Assembly (NCBI GenBank): GCA_934045905.1
Contig: OW203764.1
Span: 20,513,685-20,577,684 of the forward strand
Source of the DNA: Leuctra nigra
Lineage: Eukaryota; Arthropoda; Insecta; Plecoptera; Leuctridae
Direction: 5' to 3'
DNA: 64,000 nucleotides
The stretch's first letter is position 1; every line of letters starts with the position of its first letter. The position numbers and the translations under genes were made by a program. The notes below the pieces were generated by a model. That model saw nothing but the letters and a program-made list of their open reading frames with translations, did no database searches and was not told the DNA's origin. This document shows, one piece after another, positions 42,901 through 55,242 of the stretch.

Positions 42901-45410
42901 ATGTGTGATAAAGATGACGAAGGGATGAATTGTGTTGTTCCTTGCAGCTTCTCTTCTCCGGCATCTTGGGTCTGATGCTGTTCTGCTGCTGTAGGAAGGA
43001 CTACCCCGGCAAACCAGGAGGCTTCTTCAACTTTGTGCTGAAGGTAACTAAACAGTCACCAATGTCTATTAGTATAGATTACGCAATATGTCTGTACTTG
43101 TCAATGACAGTTTTTTTTGTAATCAACGCTAAACATATAAGACGAGATTATTTTTTCATGTCTTAACATTGTAATTATTTATAATGTACATACATTGTGT
43201 GAGACAACAACACGCAAATATAATTGGAAAAAAGCAAAAAAATGAATTAAAATGTGATTACTCATCTCAACACATTTGTCTTTAACAAAATTACAAGGAT
43301 TTACAATTCGCATGATAAATGATAAATCAATGAACGCACGCATAGGCAATGTTGATTGTGTCATTATTTTTTCACTTATTTTTTGTTTTATCACTTGCTT
43401 CTGCTACTACATGCTTGACAAGACAAGTCATGACACTTTAAACGGTGGAACTTTCTTGGAAATAGTTCTAAAAACTTGGAGTAGCACTGAGTATTAATTA
43501 CTGGAATTAACGTCATAAACCGATTATACTAATTATTGTTAATTATGGATAGTTGCTTATAGTATGTTGGACAGGTCTTGATAGAAGGACGAAATCGAAG
43601 ATTTAAAGTGCTCCAGCGTCGCACTTAAATTTCCATTGCATCATAAGTACCTAATCAAAAGCAAATCCGTTTTGGGGAAGAACGAACTTTTTGCAAGTTC
43701 AGTTCATAGGACATGGAAAAATTATTTTTCAATTTTCATAAGTAAGATTTTTCACAAAGTGGAACGAAAGTCAAAGTTTTATAAACGTTATTCTTATTAG
43801 GAATAATAAGTCATATAAAAAGTCATGTTATTTGGAAAACAATTAAATTAACGATCTTGATAAAAGTGCATAATTAAAAATGAATAAATTGTTTTATGAT
43901 GCTAAGGTTTCCATGATTCATAGCGTTCATAATCATAGGTTATCTATTAATTATTGAAATTATTGCATTTCTAACAGATCGTGGAAACCCTCATATCTTG
44001 CCTACACTGTACACTGTTGAAGACAAGTTCTTGATCTTTAACAGTCCTGTTAAAATGATTATGTTTCATTCAGTACATAAAAGGAAGTTTATGCTTCCAT
44101 TCAAATGTTCTTAATAAAGGGAACGTATTTTTTTGAAAAGCGTTTTAAAGTTTGTTCTCTATTCTCCAATAGCCAATAGGTAATAATAATCATATAAGAA
44201 TACAATGCCATAATCATTATTTAAAGCAAATTAAAGCAAAGTATATTCTATGAAATCATCATAAAGCATCATTATTCACTCAAACAATAATTTCATATCA
44301 CCTTTATTTCACACAGTTTCATCACCTCTTTCTAAGAGATAATTCAGTTCATTATAATTCAATATTCATTAATCGAGATGCCATTAATTAATCAATTATG
44401 TGAATTGACTCTGAACAGCCCCAACTGTTAAGCCTGAATTACACGGTTCAAGTTTCCTTGAATGGGTTGAATTCAACACTTGATTTCAAGGAAACTTGAA
44501 GGAGAATTTACACGATTTAATGTGTATTTTTTATTGAAGTTGCGGTGAAATTAACAATTTGCTTAAGTATTTCAAGACTTGAAGGAAAATAGGACATGTT
44601 CTAATTAAAAAGGCTGAAGAGATGTCTTGAATTCAAGATTTAGACGCGTTTAAATGCTTCAATGTTTTCATTAAGACGATCCAAATCTTGAATTCACCCC
44701 CCTTGAAAGGGTTGAATTCAAGGAAACTTGAATCGTGTAATTCAGCCTTTAGTTTATGAAATGATCAAAGATGCTCTTTTTGATAAATTCTCTTTTCACA
44801 TTATGACATATTATTAAACATAATTTTACATTGTGTGATTTTACTACAAATTGTTTTAATATTACAACTATTATAAAAGTATGATAAATCATACGAAATA
44901 AATAATTAGGAACTGGTAAATGATACTTAGTAAACAATAATAAATAAGAAAGTTAAAATGCATTTTATTTTGACAGTTGTATATATTAACAAGTGTATTG
45001 TCCTTGACCAGGTGATCAGCGTGATCGTGTCCAGCGTCACCTCCGGCGCGTGTTTCTGCGCCAGCGCCTTCGCAATCTTCCACCTGATCATCCTCGACAA
45101 GATGAGCTGCGAGCCCGCCAACGTCCTCAACGCGTCGTGCTTCTGTCAGTCGCCGAACACGACGGCCATCGACGCGAGACGCGCCTTCCGCTACATCGAC
45201 CTCAACTGTCCCGAGGTGGAAAACATTCTCAGCGTTCTGTTGATCGGATCGTGTGCGGCCAACGCAATCGCCGGCGTGCTCACTGCTTGGTACGTTTTTC
45301 TCCACTGGCACAGTCGCTACACGAATCTTTATTCGGAAGTGAAAACCAACGATGAGAATCCGATTGTGATTGGAAATAAAATGGATCCTACTGTTTTGAA
45401 CAAAAATTAA
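36909..45410 (+). CDS. Four-transmembrane protein (CD20/ENTREP-like layout)
   Basis: Four exons: 36909-37371, 40087-40253, 42948-43043, 45012-45410 (1125 nt, 374 aa), in phase with GT-AG borders. The first ~155 residues are cytosolic-looking, disordered and rich in Ser/Asn/Gly. Four hydrophobic helices follow: about 168-194 (TALVALQTLMGVAITLLSGW), 208-226 (LLFSGILGLMLFCCC), 243-270 (SVIVSSVTSGACFCASAFAI) and 313-340 (ILSVLLIGSCAANAIAGVL). The TM1-TM2 loop is short (NTRDIPYWSGIP). The TM3-TM4 loop has several Cys (CEPANVLNASCFCQ; LNCPEVEN). The YWSGIP-LLFSG join and loop pattern recall FAM189/ENTREP or CD20-type proteins, but I am not sure of the family. Exon 4 is clearly GC-richer than its surroundings. 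Confidence 0.8.
37372..40086. other. Intron 1 of the four-transmembrane gene
   Basis: AT-rich intron of 2715 bp. I see no exon, RNA gene or clear mobile element in it. Confidence 0.55.
41895..42020 (-). repeat. Partial SINE relative in intron 2
   Basis: gatgggaaggaggagttcgtggcctatt around 41980-42005 matches the body of the SINE at 31355-31632 in the same orientation. The remainder is too diverged to delimit, and the head is absent. Confidence 0.45.
43044..45011. other. Intron 3 of the four-transmembrane gene
   Basis: An AT-rich intron of 1968 bp. Apart from the MITE at 44431-44748, nothing was recognised. Confidence 0.5.
44431..44748. mobile_element. 318-bp MITE with TTA target duplication
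   Basis: Begins AGCCTGAATTACACGGTTCA and ends with the near inverse TGAATCGTGTAATTCAGCCT, with matched termini of over 30 bp continuing through aagtttccttgaa. It is flanked by TTA at 44428-44430 and 44749-44751. The interior is full of ttgaattcaag-type sub-repeats. A PIF/Harbinger-type duplication, with ends unlike those of the element at 5547. No transposase. Confidence 0.8.
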
Positions 45411-47931
45411 GTATTTTATTTTTGTTTATGATGTGACTAGAATAATTGTGTATTGTATTTCATTCAAGGGTTGTTGTAACCTACTTTATTATTGACTTGA
45501 ATATATTTTTGACACTGAAATAAGACATTACATAATTTTGAAGAAAAATATGCTCCAATTTGTTGAATTTCAGTATTTGACAAGATCTTTCATGAATGAA
45601 GCATTAGAACATTTCTTAAAATTGTGAGAGTTTCACTGAAAAGTGGAAAATTCAGTTGAGTATTTTCTTCTATACTTATATTCAAAAAGCGAAAATTTGA
45701 ATGTACTGTAATTGTGAATTGCAAACAAACTATAGGCTTTGTTTTAGTATATAAATAGTAAAATACAATGAAGTATAGATATTTTTTAAACAATTTCACA
45801 AGCAATTATATTTTGATCATCCCCAAAACTTTTCTTATAGCTCACTCACTATCTTTTGTAAGTGTATGATTACTTACTATAAACGTAATACTTGAAAATC
45901 TTCAAAGAATTACCACTGCCAATATTATGTATGATTAAAATGGACAATTGAATTGTGAGAGAAATATGATCAATGTTGATGGATGCCACTTGATTTAAAT
46001 AAATACAAGGATTTATTGCTGTGTACACAATGTTAATTAGTTTAATGGTTTAATTGTGCCTCTGTACAGGAGCGTGTGTGATGAATGTGCCAGTATTATT
46101 TAGTTTCTACAGGCTCGCTTGTGTCAGGGAGAAATATGATGAGTGAAAGATCGTGTTGTCTAAGTTATTGCAAATGATGGAAATATATTGAAATTATCTG
46201 AGATGTAATTGTGTTTTTATTGCGAAATTTATGCGACCTGTAAATGTCAAATCCTGTTTCCAGTAAATCCTGTTTAAATACTTTCCTATCAATTGTTTAG
46301 ATAAAACTTAGTAAAGATAATCGGCACTTTTACCTCTGAAAATAAAAAAAATACTCCTCTTTATTCGTTTGGTTGTAAATTTGGATCATCAGGTAGTATT
46401 TTTCATTTTATTTTTTAAAAGAAAAGTCTGAATTTCAAAGGCATTACGGTTAGCTTTTCAATGCGAAAGATAAAACAATCTCGTGACCATCTTCCTGAGT
46501 CATTTAGTTCTCGAAAGTTCTTTCACACATTTTTGTAATAATTTAATTTCAACATTCTGAATCCTGAGTATTTATAGGGCTTACAATTAATAGTTTAAAG
46601 TAGGTACTAAATCGCATTTTAATTTTCAATCATTCGCAAAAAATTGAAAACCATAACCAGATATCGGCACCTCCATCTCCTAACATGATGCCGCTAAGAT
46701 GTTGAGCGTTTTGCCTAACATGCTGGGAGCACGCAGTCGGAGGAACAGGCATCTGCTTTACCGGCGTGGTGTCTTGAGTTTAGTTCATCCGCGAACCAAC
46801 AGGGTCGCATATGTCCTACTGGCTGTTACAATGTTTTCCCAAAGAAACAATAGATGGCGTTACATCCTTCTTTGCACAAAATTAAAAGATTCTATTCGTT
46901 GCTCAAAACCACCTGAAAACTAAGTTACTGATTTAGTAATTTCAAATTTAATTTCTATTAACAACTTACGATACAAATAAATACAAATACTGTATTAAAA
47001 CCATTTCATTTGCATATACTTCCGATATTTTGTTCGTTTTCTTGAATTTACCAATTCGCAGTTCTCTCACTTTTCTCAGCTTTTCTCCATTCGCAGGTTC
47101 CAATCCTCTCCTTCATTCAGAATAGGATTACACTATTCGATTCCCAATACTCCCAAAACCCAATAATTAAGTACATTCCCGAACAAAAAGCAATCCCTGT
47201 CTATCTCCTACGGATAAAACATAACATTGAAACCGATATTACGTTCTAGTTTCTGTTATTGTAGAGTATTGAAAGAGACCAGCTCGCGTCTGCAGAACGC
47301 ATTGATGTTGTTTCATTCCTAGCACTTATGCTACACAAGGGATGATGCACTAAAAACAAACCCCTATTAATATCAGAATAAGGGTTGAGGAGGAGAAAAA
47401 ACATGCTCTTGAAAGAGGAGACTATTTCTGAACACATCTGAGAAATGTTGGATTTAGGATTAGACATGTGTGTATTAGAGTTGAAAAATAAAAAAATCAA
47501 CGGAAACATAACTTTTGTGATAGTTTTAGATATTGCACTGAAAACAAATGATTTAAATGAAATTTATAGTAAAAATACAACAAGAACTAAGGAACTTATT
47601 AGTTGTGGAACCATTTATTTATAATAATGATAATAATGATAAAATTATAATCGCCTTTTTCATGTGTCAAAAATAAATTGAAAATTGTTCAAATGATCAT
47701 TCAGATAAAACGATAGAAAAGCTATTGAAAAACTGATACATTTTTTGATTCGGGATTCATATTTTAAAAAAAAAACGAAATGTCTAGATCTTGAGTCTTG
47801 ATTCAAACATTGTTCGGTATATTTCACATTGATTTTACTGAATAAAAAGATTGCTATACATATCCTAGTCTATGAGTAACCATCCCGATTTTATTTAATT
47901 TAGAATGTGAAAACCAGTCATTCTCATCATT

Positions 47932-48228
47932 TCAAAACATCTTGTTTTCTTCTGAACGCGCCAAGCCGCGTAATCGACGCCACCTCTGAGTTTGAGTGAC
48001 AAGTTGCTTGCGATACATCACTGTCTGATCATGCTGTCTGCTACTCAGCATTGAGACTGCAAAAGGTGTTGCCAGCTCCAAGTGATAGAAGACCTCGATC
48101 AACTCCGTCACGGCAAGTGTAGTGATTGAAATTCTCAACGCAGAGCAAGTTGGGAATATTTCAATAGGACCTCCCTGCATACATAACCCGATCTCGCCTC
48201 TTGCTTTTTCCTTTGTCGAAGACTGCAT
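47932..48228 (-). CDS. Unassigned 98-codon open frame
   Basis: Runs MQSSTKEKARGEIGLCMQGG to RRLRGLARSEENKMF in a segment clearly GC-richer than its flanks. It has no recognised domain, splice context or neighbour. It could be a small gene, a fragment of an unknown repeat, or chance. Confidence 0.2.
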   Translation of the reverse strand: MQSSTKEKARGEIGLCMQGGPIEIFPTCSALRISITTLAVTELIEVFYHLELATPFAVSMLSSRQHDQTVMYRKQLVTQTQRWRRLRGLARSEENKMF

Positions 48229-50979
48229 TGTTCTCGGAGACTTAGTTTTTTTTATATACCTACGCTATTGTAAAAATTGCATATTATTTAAATTATTAAT
48301 GTTCTACTTTTTTTCTGATGTGTGGAGCAGTTTTTTTTAAATTAATTCACTTTATTACGTCTATTTTAGTCTCTTATGTGGTGTACTTCTAAAACAACCG
48401 ATTTATTATTCTCATACTTTGGTGTAAACGGATTTGACTTAAGCTGAAATTGTGTGGAAAATGTAAAATATTATATCAAGTGTGTGCGATCTATCAATTT
48501 AACTGGGTCCAAAGTTGGATAAAAAAATAATGTAAATTTAAATTCCTAAGAAGATCAAGCTTAGATGCTTTGTTTTTGCCAGCAAGCTGAAATTAGAAAT
48601 AATTGGAGGAAATCCACAATTTTCAAATATATCATTTAAAAAAATAATTGTATTGATCATTACATATTTGTTTTAATTTGGATAATATACAAAAAAAGGA
48701 GACAAACAAATACACACAATAGTTTCCATATATATATATATATATATTGGGGTAAAGTTTGATATTTTATATAAGGTCATATCAACCCGCTTGGAATACT
48801 CTGCAATAAAAAATCTGTAAAACCGCATAAATATTCCAAGAAACGGGACCTTTTTGTGTGGATTCCATTCCCCTTCTCTTTACATGAACAACCTCATCAA
48901 TATCTCATACATTGGCATACTTATCATAATTCATTCGTCGAACAACTTCTAGCAAAACTCACTACTTCTGATGAACTTATTACTTACAATATTATCCACG
49001 GCCTGTAATTTCACAAAACCGCTGAGCTTCTTTTCATATTTCTAGTGAAACTTCAGCAGAAACCATCAAACTCATATAAGGAAAGATTCTTCTTAGTGGG
49101 CGTCCTAATGACAGGGTGTCTAGGTGTTTTCCCGTGATCGTTATAATTAGTGGATGCAATGTGTGGGCAGAAGGATGATGCTGAGGACCCACCATCAAGA
49201 CTTTGACTTGAGACAAACAATGGCAGATCGTGTGAAAGATTGTCTAGAAAACATTAATTATCGGTCAAAGGATATTTTTCTAATTCTTCAAGCTAATATG
49301 ATATGCGACGCCCATTTTCAATTTCGTTATTTAAATACTAATGAATTTCTTGCACCGTTATTTTTAAAGGGCATAGGGCAACTTCGTAAATGGTATTACA
49401 TAGGTATTAGAACACTTTTGTTAGTGATACTTTACTGGCACATTAAATTCGAAAAATGTATTTCGATGCTTTACTCTGTTTAAATTATAATCGTAATGTA
49501 GTATCTTTGTGAGTTAGTAGGGGAATTTTCAATAAGTGTATGGTAGGTAATTTGACACCAAAATTATGCTTGTGTGTTAAAATGAAGAAACAATAATATT
49601 ATAAACCGAACAGTAATAACGAATATTATAAACTCCTAGACTTACCTTGTTGTTTTAACTTGAAATATGCAGACTAATTTTACAAACAAGCCCAACTAAA
49701 GATTGCATTTGTAAAAATCACAGATAAAAAGAACTAATATTACCTTTATGCATGAGGCAAAAACTCTTCAAGCAAATTAAATATTGATTCTGATTTTTGA
49801 TGCAAAGAAAAGTCAAAGGTTAGAAAAAAAACTCCTGCCTCATATAAAAATCAAGTCTCGTAAAGTTCAGAATTCTAAGTTTGTCATCAGTGCTTGGTAA
49901 TAACTAACTTAACATTACAGACGCAACGTGACTCCACTTATAGCTCTGGGGGAGTTGGTTCTAATTTTTCACCAAAGACCCAGCAGCTATATTGAAGGAA
50001 ATACAACCTGAGTTGACTACGTAAGTACATAATCAGTGAACTCCCATCTTATTTAAATGTTTAAACATCAACCAGAAACGACCAGAAAGACATTTTATTT
50101 TCGAATTTGCATGATGTAAAGTCCTAATTATACATTCTAAAATATGATATCGGGCTATCAAGAACCATCGAAATATTCTTCAATACCTAATCGATTTGTT
50201 GGTTCGATCAGGAAAGTTGACAGTAACGTTTATAACATGTGTATCTTTTTCGTAAAATTTATGTAACCCCAACTTAATTCTGTATTTTCTGTATTTTCTG
50301 TATATTATGTATATTTTTTTTATTTGATTACTCTCTCTTCCTGCTCAAGATATTGTGCCTGATTGATCTAATCACGTTTTAGTGATAGATGCGATTGAAA
50401 AATATCAAATTTCCGTTCATAATTGTTCATCAATTTAATGCAATTATCTAATTAAACATTAATCTACACACATTAAGCCACGATATTGATGTAGTTATGT
50501 AATTTACACATGATCATTGCATGCGTTATTGAAGTGGATAACCCAGTTACGCAAATGATACATAATTCGGTTGTTTTGAATGAACACACACACACAATGC
50601 ACCGAAATGTCTACTAATTTAATAGACAAATGGTTTTGTTTAATTAAGATGTGAAATGTGTAGTCACTTCTGTATGGAAATTACATGGCTTACTGACTTA
50701 TTATGTCCGGTTAAAATTACAATAGGACATTATTTATTTAAATTCAAGTGTGTAATTGTCTTCATTGTCACTGAGCTAGGGAAAGAGACAATTGGCGGTG
50801 ACATTAATTGCTAATACACGATTCTCTACATGAATGCGTTACTAAGTTATTTCGTTGAATTATATTTGTTATTTGTACGTTTTTATGGCTTATTGTTCTT
50901 ATAGGGACACTAATAAGCTCAATGAATGACACGTATCTATTTAATTAGCGAATGGAATATCAAGATATAACAGTTATGT

Positions 50980-51180
50980 CCACAGAGCAGAGCTGCGTCT
51001 TAATTAGGAAAAGCGCCTGTCTTTTCAAACTTATTAGAAGACCACCTCGTGAGTTTTCTCCAAAATACAGAAATAAATCGTTGGCAAAATACAAAGAAAT
51101 CACATCAACATCAGAATAGTCTACGTCAGGACTCGAACCCACTATCAGCCAGTAGGCCTACAAGAGAACTGAACAAATTT
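50980..51180 (-). repeat. tRNA-derived SINE-like sequence
   Basis: On the minus strand there is a B-box-like TGGGTTCGAGTCC (near 51129-51141), preceded by an A-box-like GGCCTACTGGCTGATAG region. No complete cloverleaf with a sensible anticodon arm was found, so it is not called as a tRNA gene. Ends not resolved. Confidence 0.4.
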
Positions 51181-52564
51181 GTTGCGTGTATGATAAAAAG
51201 AAGCAAATTCGTTGCGTGTAAGATAAAAAGAAACAAAATATATATATCGTATCCATTATTTATGAATAAGCTACTCTATAATACATGCATTCGGCAGCAT
51301 CAATACAAGACCGAATTTTCATAACAATATAGATACACAAAAGAGTGAAACCTATCATTTTTTATTTAAATATAAAACGAATATTACGATCATAAATTTC
51401 TATTCAATGTGCATGCAGAAACTGACGTCTTTGATAACACGTTTTGTAGCGTGAATCTTTAGTCGATGTTGTCATCAAAACCAACAAACTGCCTGTCATC
51501 ATTCGTTTATCAGTTCCAATAAAATTTGTCACGTTCTTCGACGTGGGTTCCTCTTATTGACATTTAAAAAAGTAACGCCTTTTAAATTTCGTCTTCGTAG
51601 AGATGTTTCGCCCAATGCGAAGTCAAAAGATCAAAGCTTGTTTAGCTGTAATTCGAACCAAACATGGTTAGTATAGAGATTGACCACGATTGTGATTTGA
51701 ATTGATTGGAGTGAATCGAATTTATTCCGGTGGTTAAACCTTCCCGGTCGTTATAAAAAGTGTTATTAATTCGTATGTTTTACACCGGTATTCGGTAAAT
51801 TACAGAGAAGCTGTATAGTCATGTGTAGTTTATTGTTTCAAAGTAACTAAATGTCATTATTAAGTGTTAGCTGTGTGTGCCCTGTGGTGATTCTGGAGAT
51901 GATGCTTGGAAAATAGCACATATTTTGAACCATTAGATTTATTTACTAAGCTTGAGTACCTCTGGAATATCCACAAACTTCCAAATGCTGAATGCAATAT
52001 TTGTGTCAGTATTCCAATATAAAGAATTAATCTAGAAAGGCAATTACATGTAGAATGGATGTAAATAATCACAAAAATTGATTATTGAAATATTTACACT
52101 TACTTACTTTCTAGAATAATATTCGGGTCCGAATTCGCCACAAACGTATAAAATGTGACTAATGTTTCTCATTTGTGTCGAGTTCGGTTATAATATTGTT
52201 TTAAATAGTTGGTCAGTTTCATCTTTTTAATAATACATGTTTGTGATTATTTTATTTTAATTCTATATGGAATTGTCATTATAGATTATTCCTCATTTAT
52301 TGAAAGGAATTCATTCATATTTGAATATTACTGTCACCCTACTTTGGAATGATTTTATTAACAATTGAAAACACAATTGTCATATTCTCAAATATAGTCT
52401 CAGCCATTCGGCTATGAAATATTATCCAGTATTGATTTGGTTTCTGCGTCAATATTATAGTACCTAAGTGTTGTGTAGCAAAAGTACAAGGCTCAAGAAT
52501 GTATTTCATTTTCACTTGGGTCGAGTAACTCGCCAAGAACAGAGCTAAGCTATTTTAGCTGGCC

Positions 52565-55242
52565 ATGGTATTGGCATCGCAGAAGGCGAAACAGGACCTC
52601 ACCATCTTCAAACACACCCTTTTACTCATGGAGAAAATAGGTAAGAAAATCAATTGAAAAAGGTGGCTGATAAATTATTCTAGGTTTCAATAACCAACAC
52701 CTTATCCGGTTTATACACTTCAAGATAGGACGCTCCGGATAAATCAAATATTTTATAGGAATTTCTCACTTCACAAAATTAAATCGATTTAGGTACATTC
52801 ATTCGACCATTGTATATTATGATAATTATGATAAAACAATGACTACCACAATTTTTGTTAATGTACCTAAGTTGACAAAATGAGATACTTGAACTTGAAC
52901 TTGAACTTGAAATCTGACCTGTCAACGTGCCAACATAACGTTCTCACTTGGGGGAAAATAAAAAAAATTGCATTGCTGATAATACAACAAAATATTTCGT
53001 GCGAGCTATGTATTTTTTTATTGAAGCAATACCTGTTTCCAATATATTTTGGGTCAGGTGGTAGACAATACATTATCAAACCAAATACATTTATAACTAT
53101 AAATGTCTATGATCAAACCAATTAATCTAGGGCTATTATAATATATATGAACTAATTTTCTGTACTACGATGTGGAAATCTTGAAATCCTGACGACCAAT
53201 TTTGTAAAATGTTCGTATTTCATCCAATCGTCTCTTCTCTTGATTTTCAGGAATTCGTGCTTACTCCGATGATATAAGGAGTAACGCAAAGAAACGCTTC
53301 TTCTACTTCCTCCCACGCCTGATGGTCATAATACTCTTCCTTGACACGATCATCAACCAATACCTGCATTGGTACTTCAACTGGTATACCATGCCTCCTG
53401 TAGAAGTACCAAGACTCGTTGTCTTCTTGAACATAGCCGTATTAACGACAGTTCATCTTGGAAATTTCTATATTAGATCAAAAAGAGCTCGGCAGTTATT
53501 TATTTCAGTGGATATGATTAACATCAAATATTCTTCTGAGAAAAAGCGACATCATTCGATGACCAAAAGAACTTCGAAAATTTCTCATTTCCTTGTGAAA
53601 TATTTTATTCCAGCCTTATATGCAACATTCTTCTTTTTAAGCATCGCAGCTTTCATCTTTGGTTTGAAGGACGAGGGCATCTTGCAAGGGTAGGTTCATA
53701 AAGACCACTTGTTTCTTGTAGTATTTTCTTGCGTCGATCAATTTGGAACGTTCTCAAGTGCAGTGCTTGATCTGTTTTAGGCATTATTTTCCATTTGACG
53801 TGCGAATCTCACCATATTATGAGATCGCTGTTATGTACTGTATATTGGTGTGGGTGCCGCCATTGTCTCTAATGCTTACAATTCAAATACTCTCATATGT
53901 GTGGATAATTCATTTGATGAACCAATTCCGTATACTTCATGAAAAGCTGTTGAATATCCGAGCTGACAGTCTCGAGCAACTCATGACCAAGGCTTGCCAG
54001 AAAACAGAGAACAGTCGAACTCAAGTTGTGATGGAGTTAAGTCAAAGAGTTTTAGCAAGTCTTGTCATATCCGAATCGAAAGAGAGACCTAGGGTATGGA
54101 AGATGATAGGAAGTCATCGGTATCCATTCAAGTACAAAAAGAAGCTTGAACTTGACTTGGAGATGAAGAGACGATTGGAGGACTGCATCCAGCACCACCA
54201 GGCACTTATCAGGTTTGGATTGTGCTATATTTTTACGTTCTAACATACCTCTGAAATACTGTACCTATCTCTTTTTCATGTTTCAGTTTGTATAACGAAG
54301 GAGACGACTTATGTCAACCAAATTGCATAAGTGGCCTTCTTTTTTCACTTGTTTCCTTTGCATTGGCAGTTGGTTATGCATCATTTGTAAGTACCCCATA
54401 AGTATTTTGATATAAATTCAGTGTACTACGTAGATGATTTCTTATTCTCAAACTTCATATTATAATATACACCTTTATTGTAGGTGAGTTCTATTGATAC
54501 TCTGACTTTCTTCATGGTTGTAATAATTTTCTTCTGCGGCTCAATCCTTGGCCTCTACTGTTGGATGTGTGACAAACTCACAGAAGAGGTACAGTAATAT
54601 GTTTTACCCCACGTTGAGGCGCCATTATAACAACAGTAACACTTTTCCCGTTTCACAGAGCTCGCTAGTGAGGGACGCAGCCTACGGTTGTGATTGGTTC
54701 GATTCTACGGAGGGTTTCAAGCGATCAATTAGGATAATTATGTCGAGAGCTAATCAACCCCTTATGGTGAGAGCAGCCGGGTTCATACTTTTCAATTTGG
54801 AAACTTTCAGAGATGTAAGTTAACATTTTTATTTTATTAAGTTTGAGTAAAGCATGACATCACATCAGATATTTGCACGGTCTTTGAACAAATTGAATTA
54901 TAACCTATAGACACATCATATTTTACGCACATTTTAATTTGGAATTCATGCCTTTCATTCCAATAAAAAATAGTAGGTATTCGATTGGCATGAATTAATA
55001 ATTTATTCTATCCCTATTTCGTACTCTCCGCACCAGTGATGGACCCCCACGGACCGGTGCCTTTAGGTTGTCCTGTCCCCTGAACTCCACTGAAATGGAA
55101 TTGAAAAATATATAAACAGTCGCAACAACCGCGCTATTGCCAAGTCTAAGTAATACTTTGTTCTTTTTCGCAGTTGTTGAAGGCGACTCATGGTTACTAT
55201 TCAGTGTTGTCGAATGTCATACCTCATGCATCAGACATCTAA
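52565..55242 (+). CDS. Odorant receptor (insect 7tm_6 family)
   Basis: Seven exons: 52565-52640, 53251-53689, 53781-54212, 54287-54386, 54484-54588, 54659-54814, 55174-55242 (1377 nt, 458 aa), all joined in phase. The protein is polytopic, with hydrophobic segments such as FLPRLMVIILFLDTI, PRLVVFLNIAVLTTVHLG, FFFLSIAAFIFGL, YCILVWVPPLSLMLTIQIL, LLFSLVSFALAVGY and TFFMVVIIFFCGSILGLY. The C-terminus has the conserved insect odorant receptor pattern: CDKLTEESSLVRDAAYGCDW, then MSRANQPLMVRAAGF, then FRDLLKATHGYYSVLSNV. Such receptors pair with Orco in antennal neurons as ligand-gated cation channels. The late short exons are typical of the family. AATAAA lies at 55359-55364. Which receptor subtype it is cannot be told. 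No defect seen. Confidence 0.92.

Larger units (their letters stand above)
45411..52564. other. Long stretch without a convincing gene
   Basis: The first ~600 bp are probably the 3' UTR of the four-transmembrane gene (AATAAA near 45999). GC-richer patches at 46660-46925 (+) and 47932-48228 (-) each carry an open frame of 74-98 codons with no recognisable motif. A TA dinucleotide run lies at 48728-48747. A SINE-like B box is near 51129. No exon set could be built. Confidence 0.45.

Noticed and set aside
49154..49483. 109-codon plus-strand frame
   Set aside because: Composition shifts to AT-rich random residues after the first third. No splice context or recognised motif.
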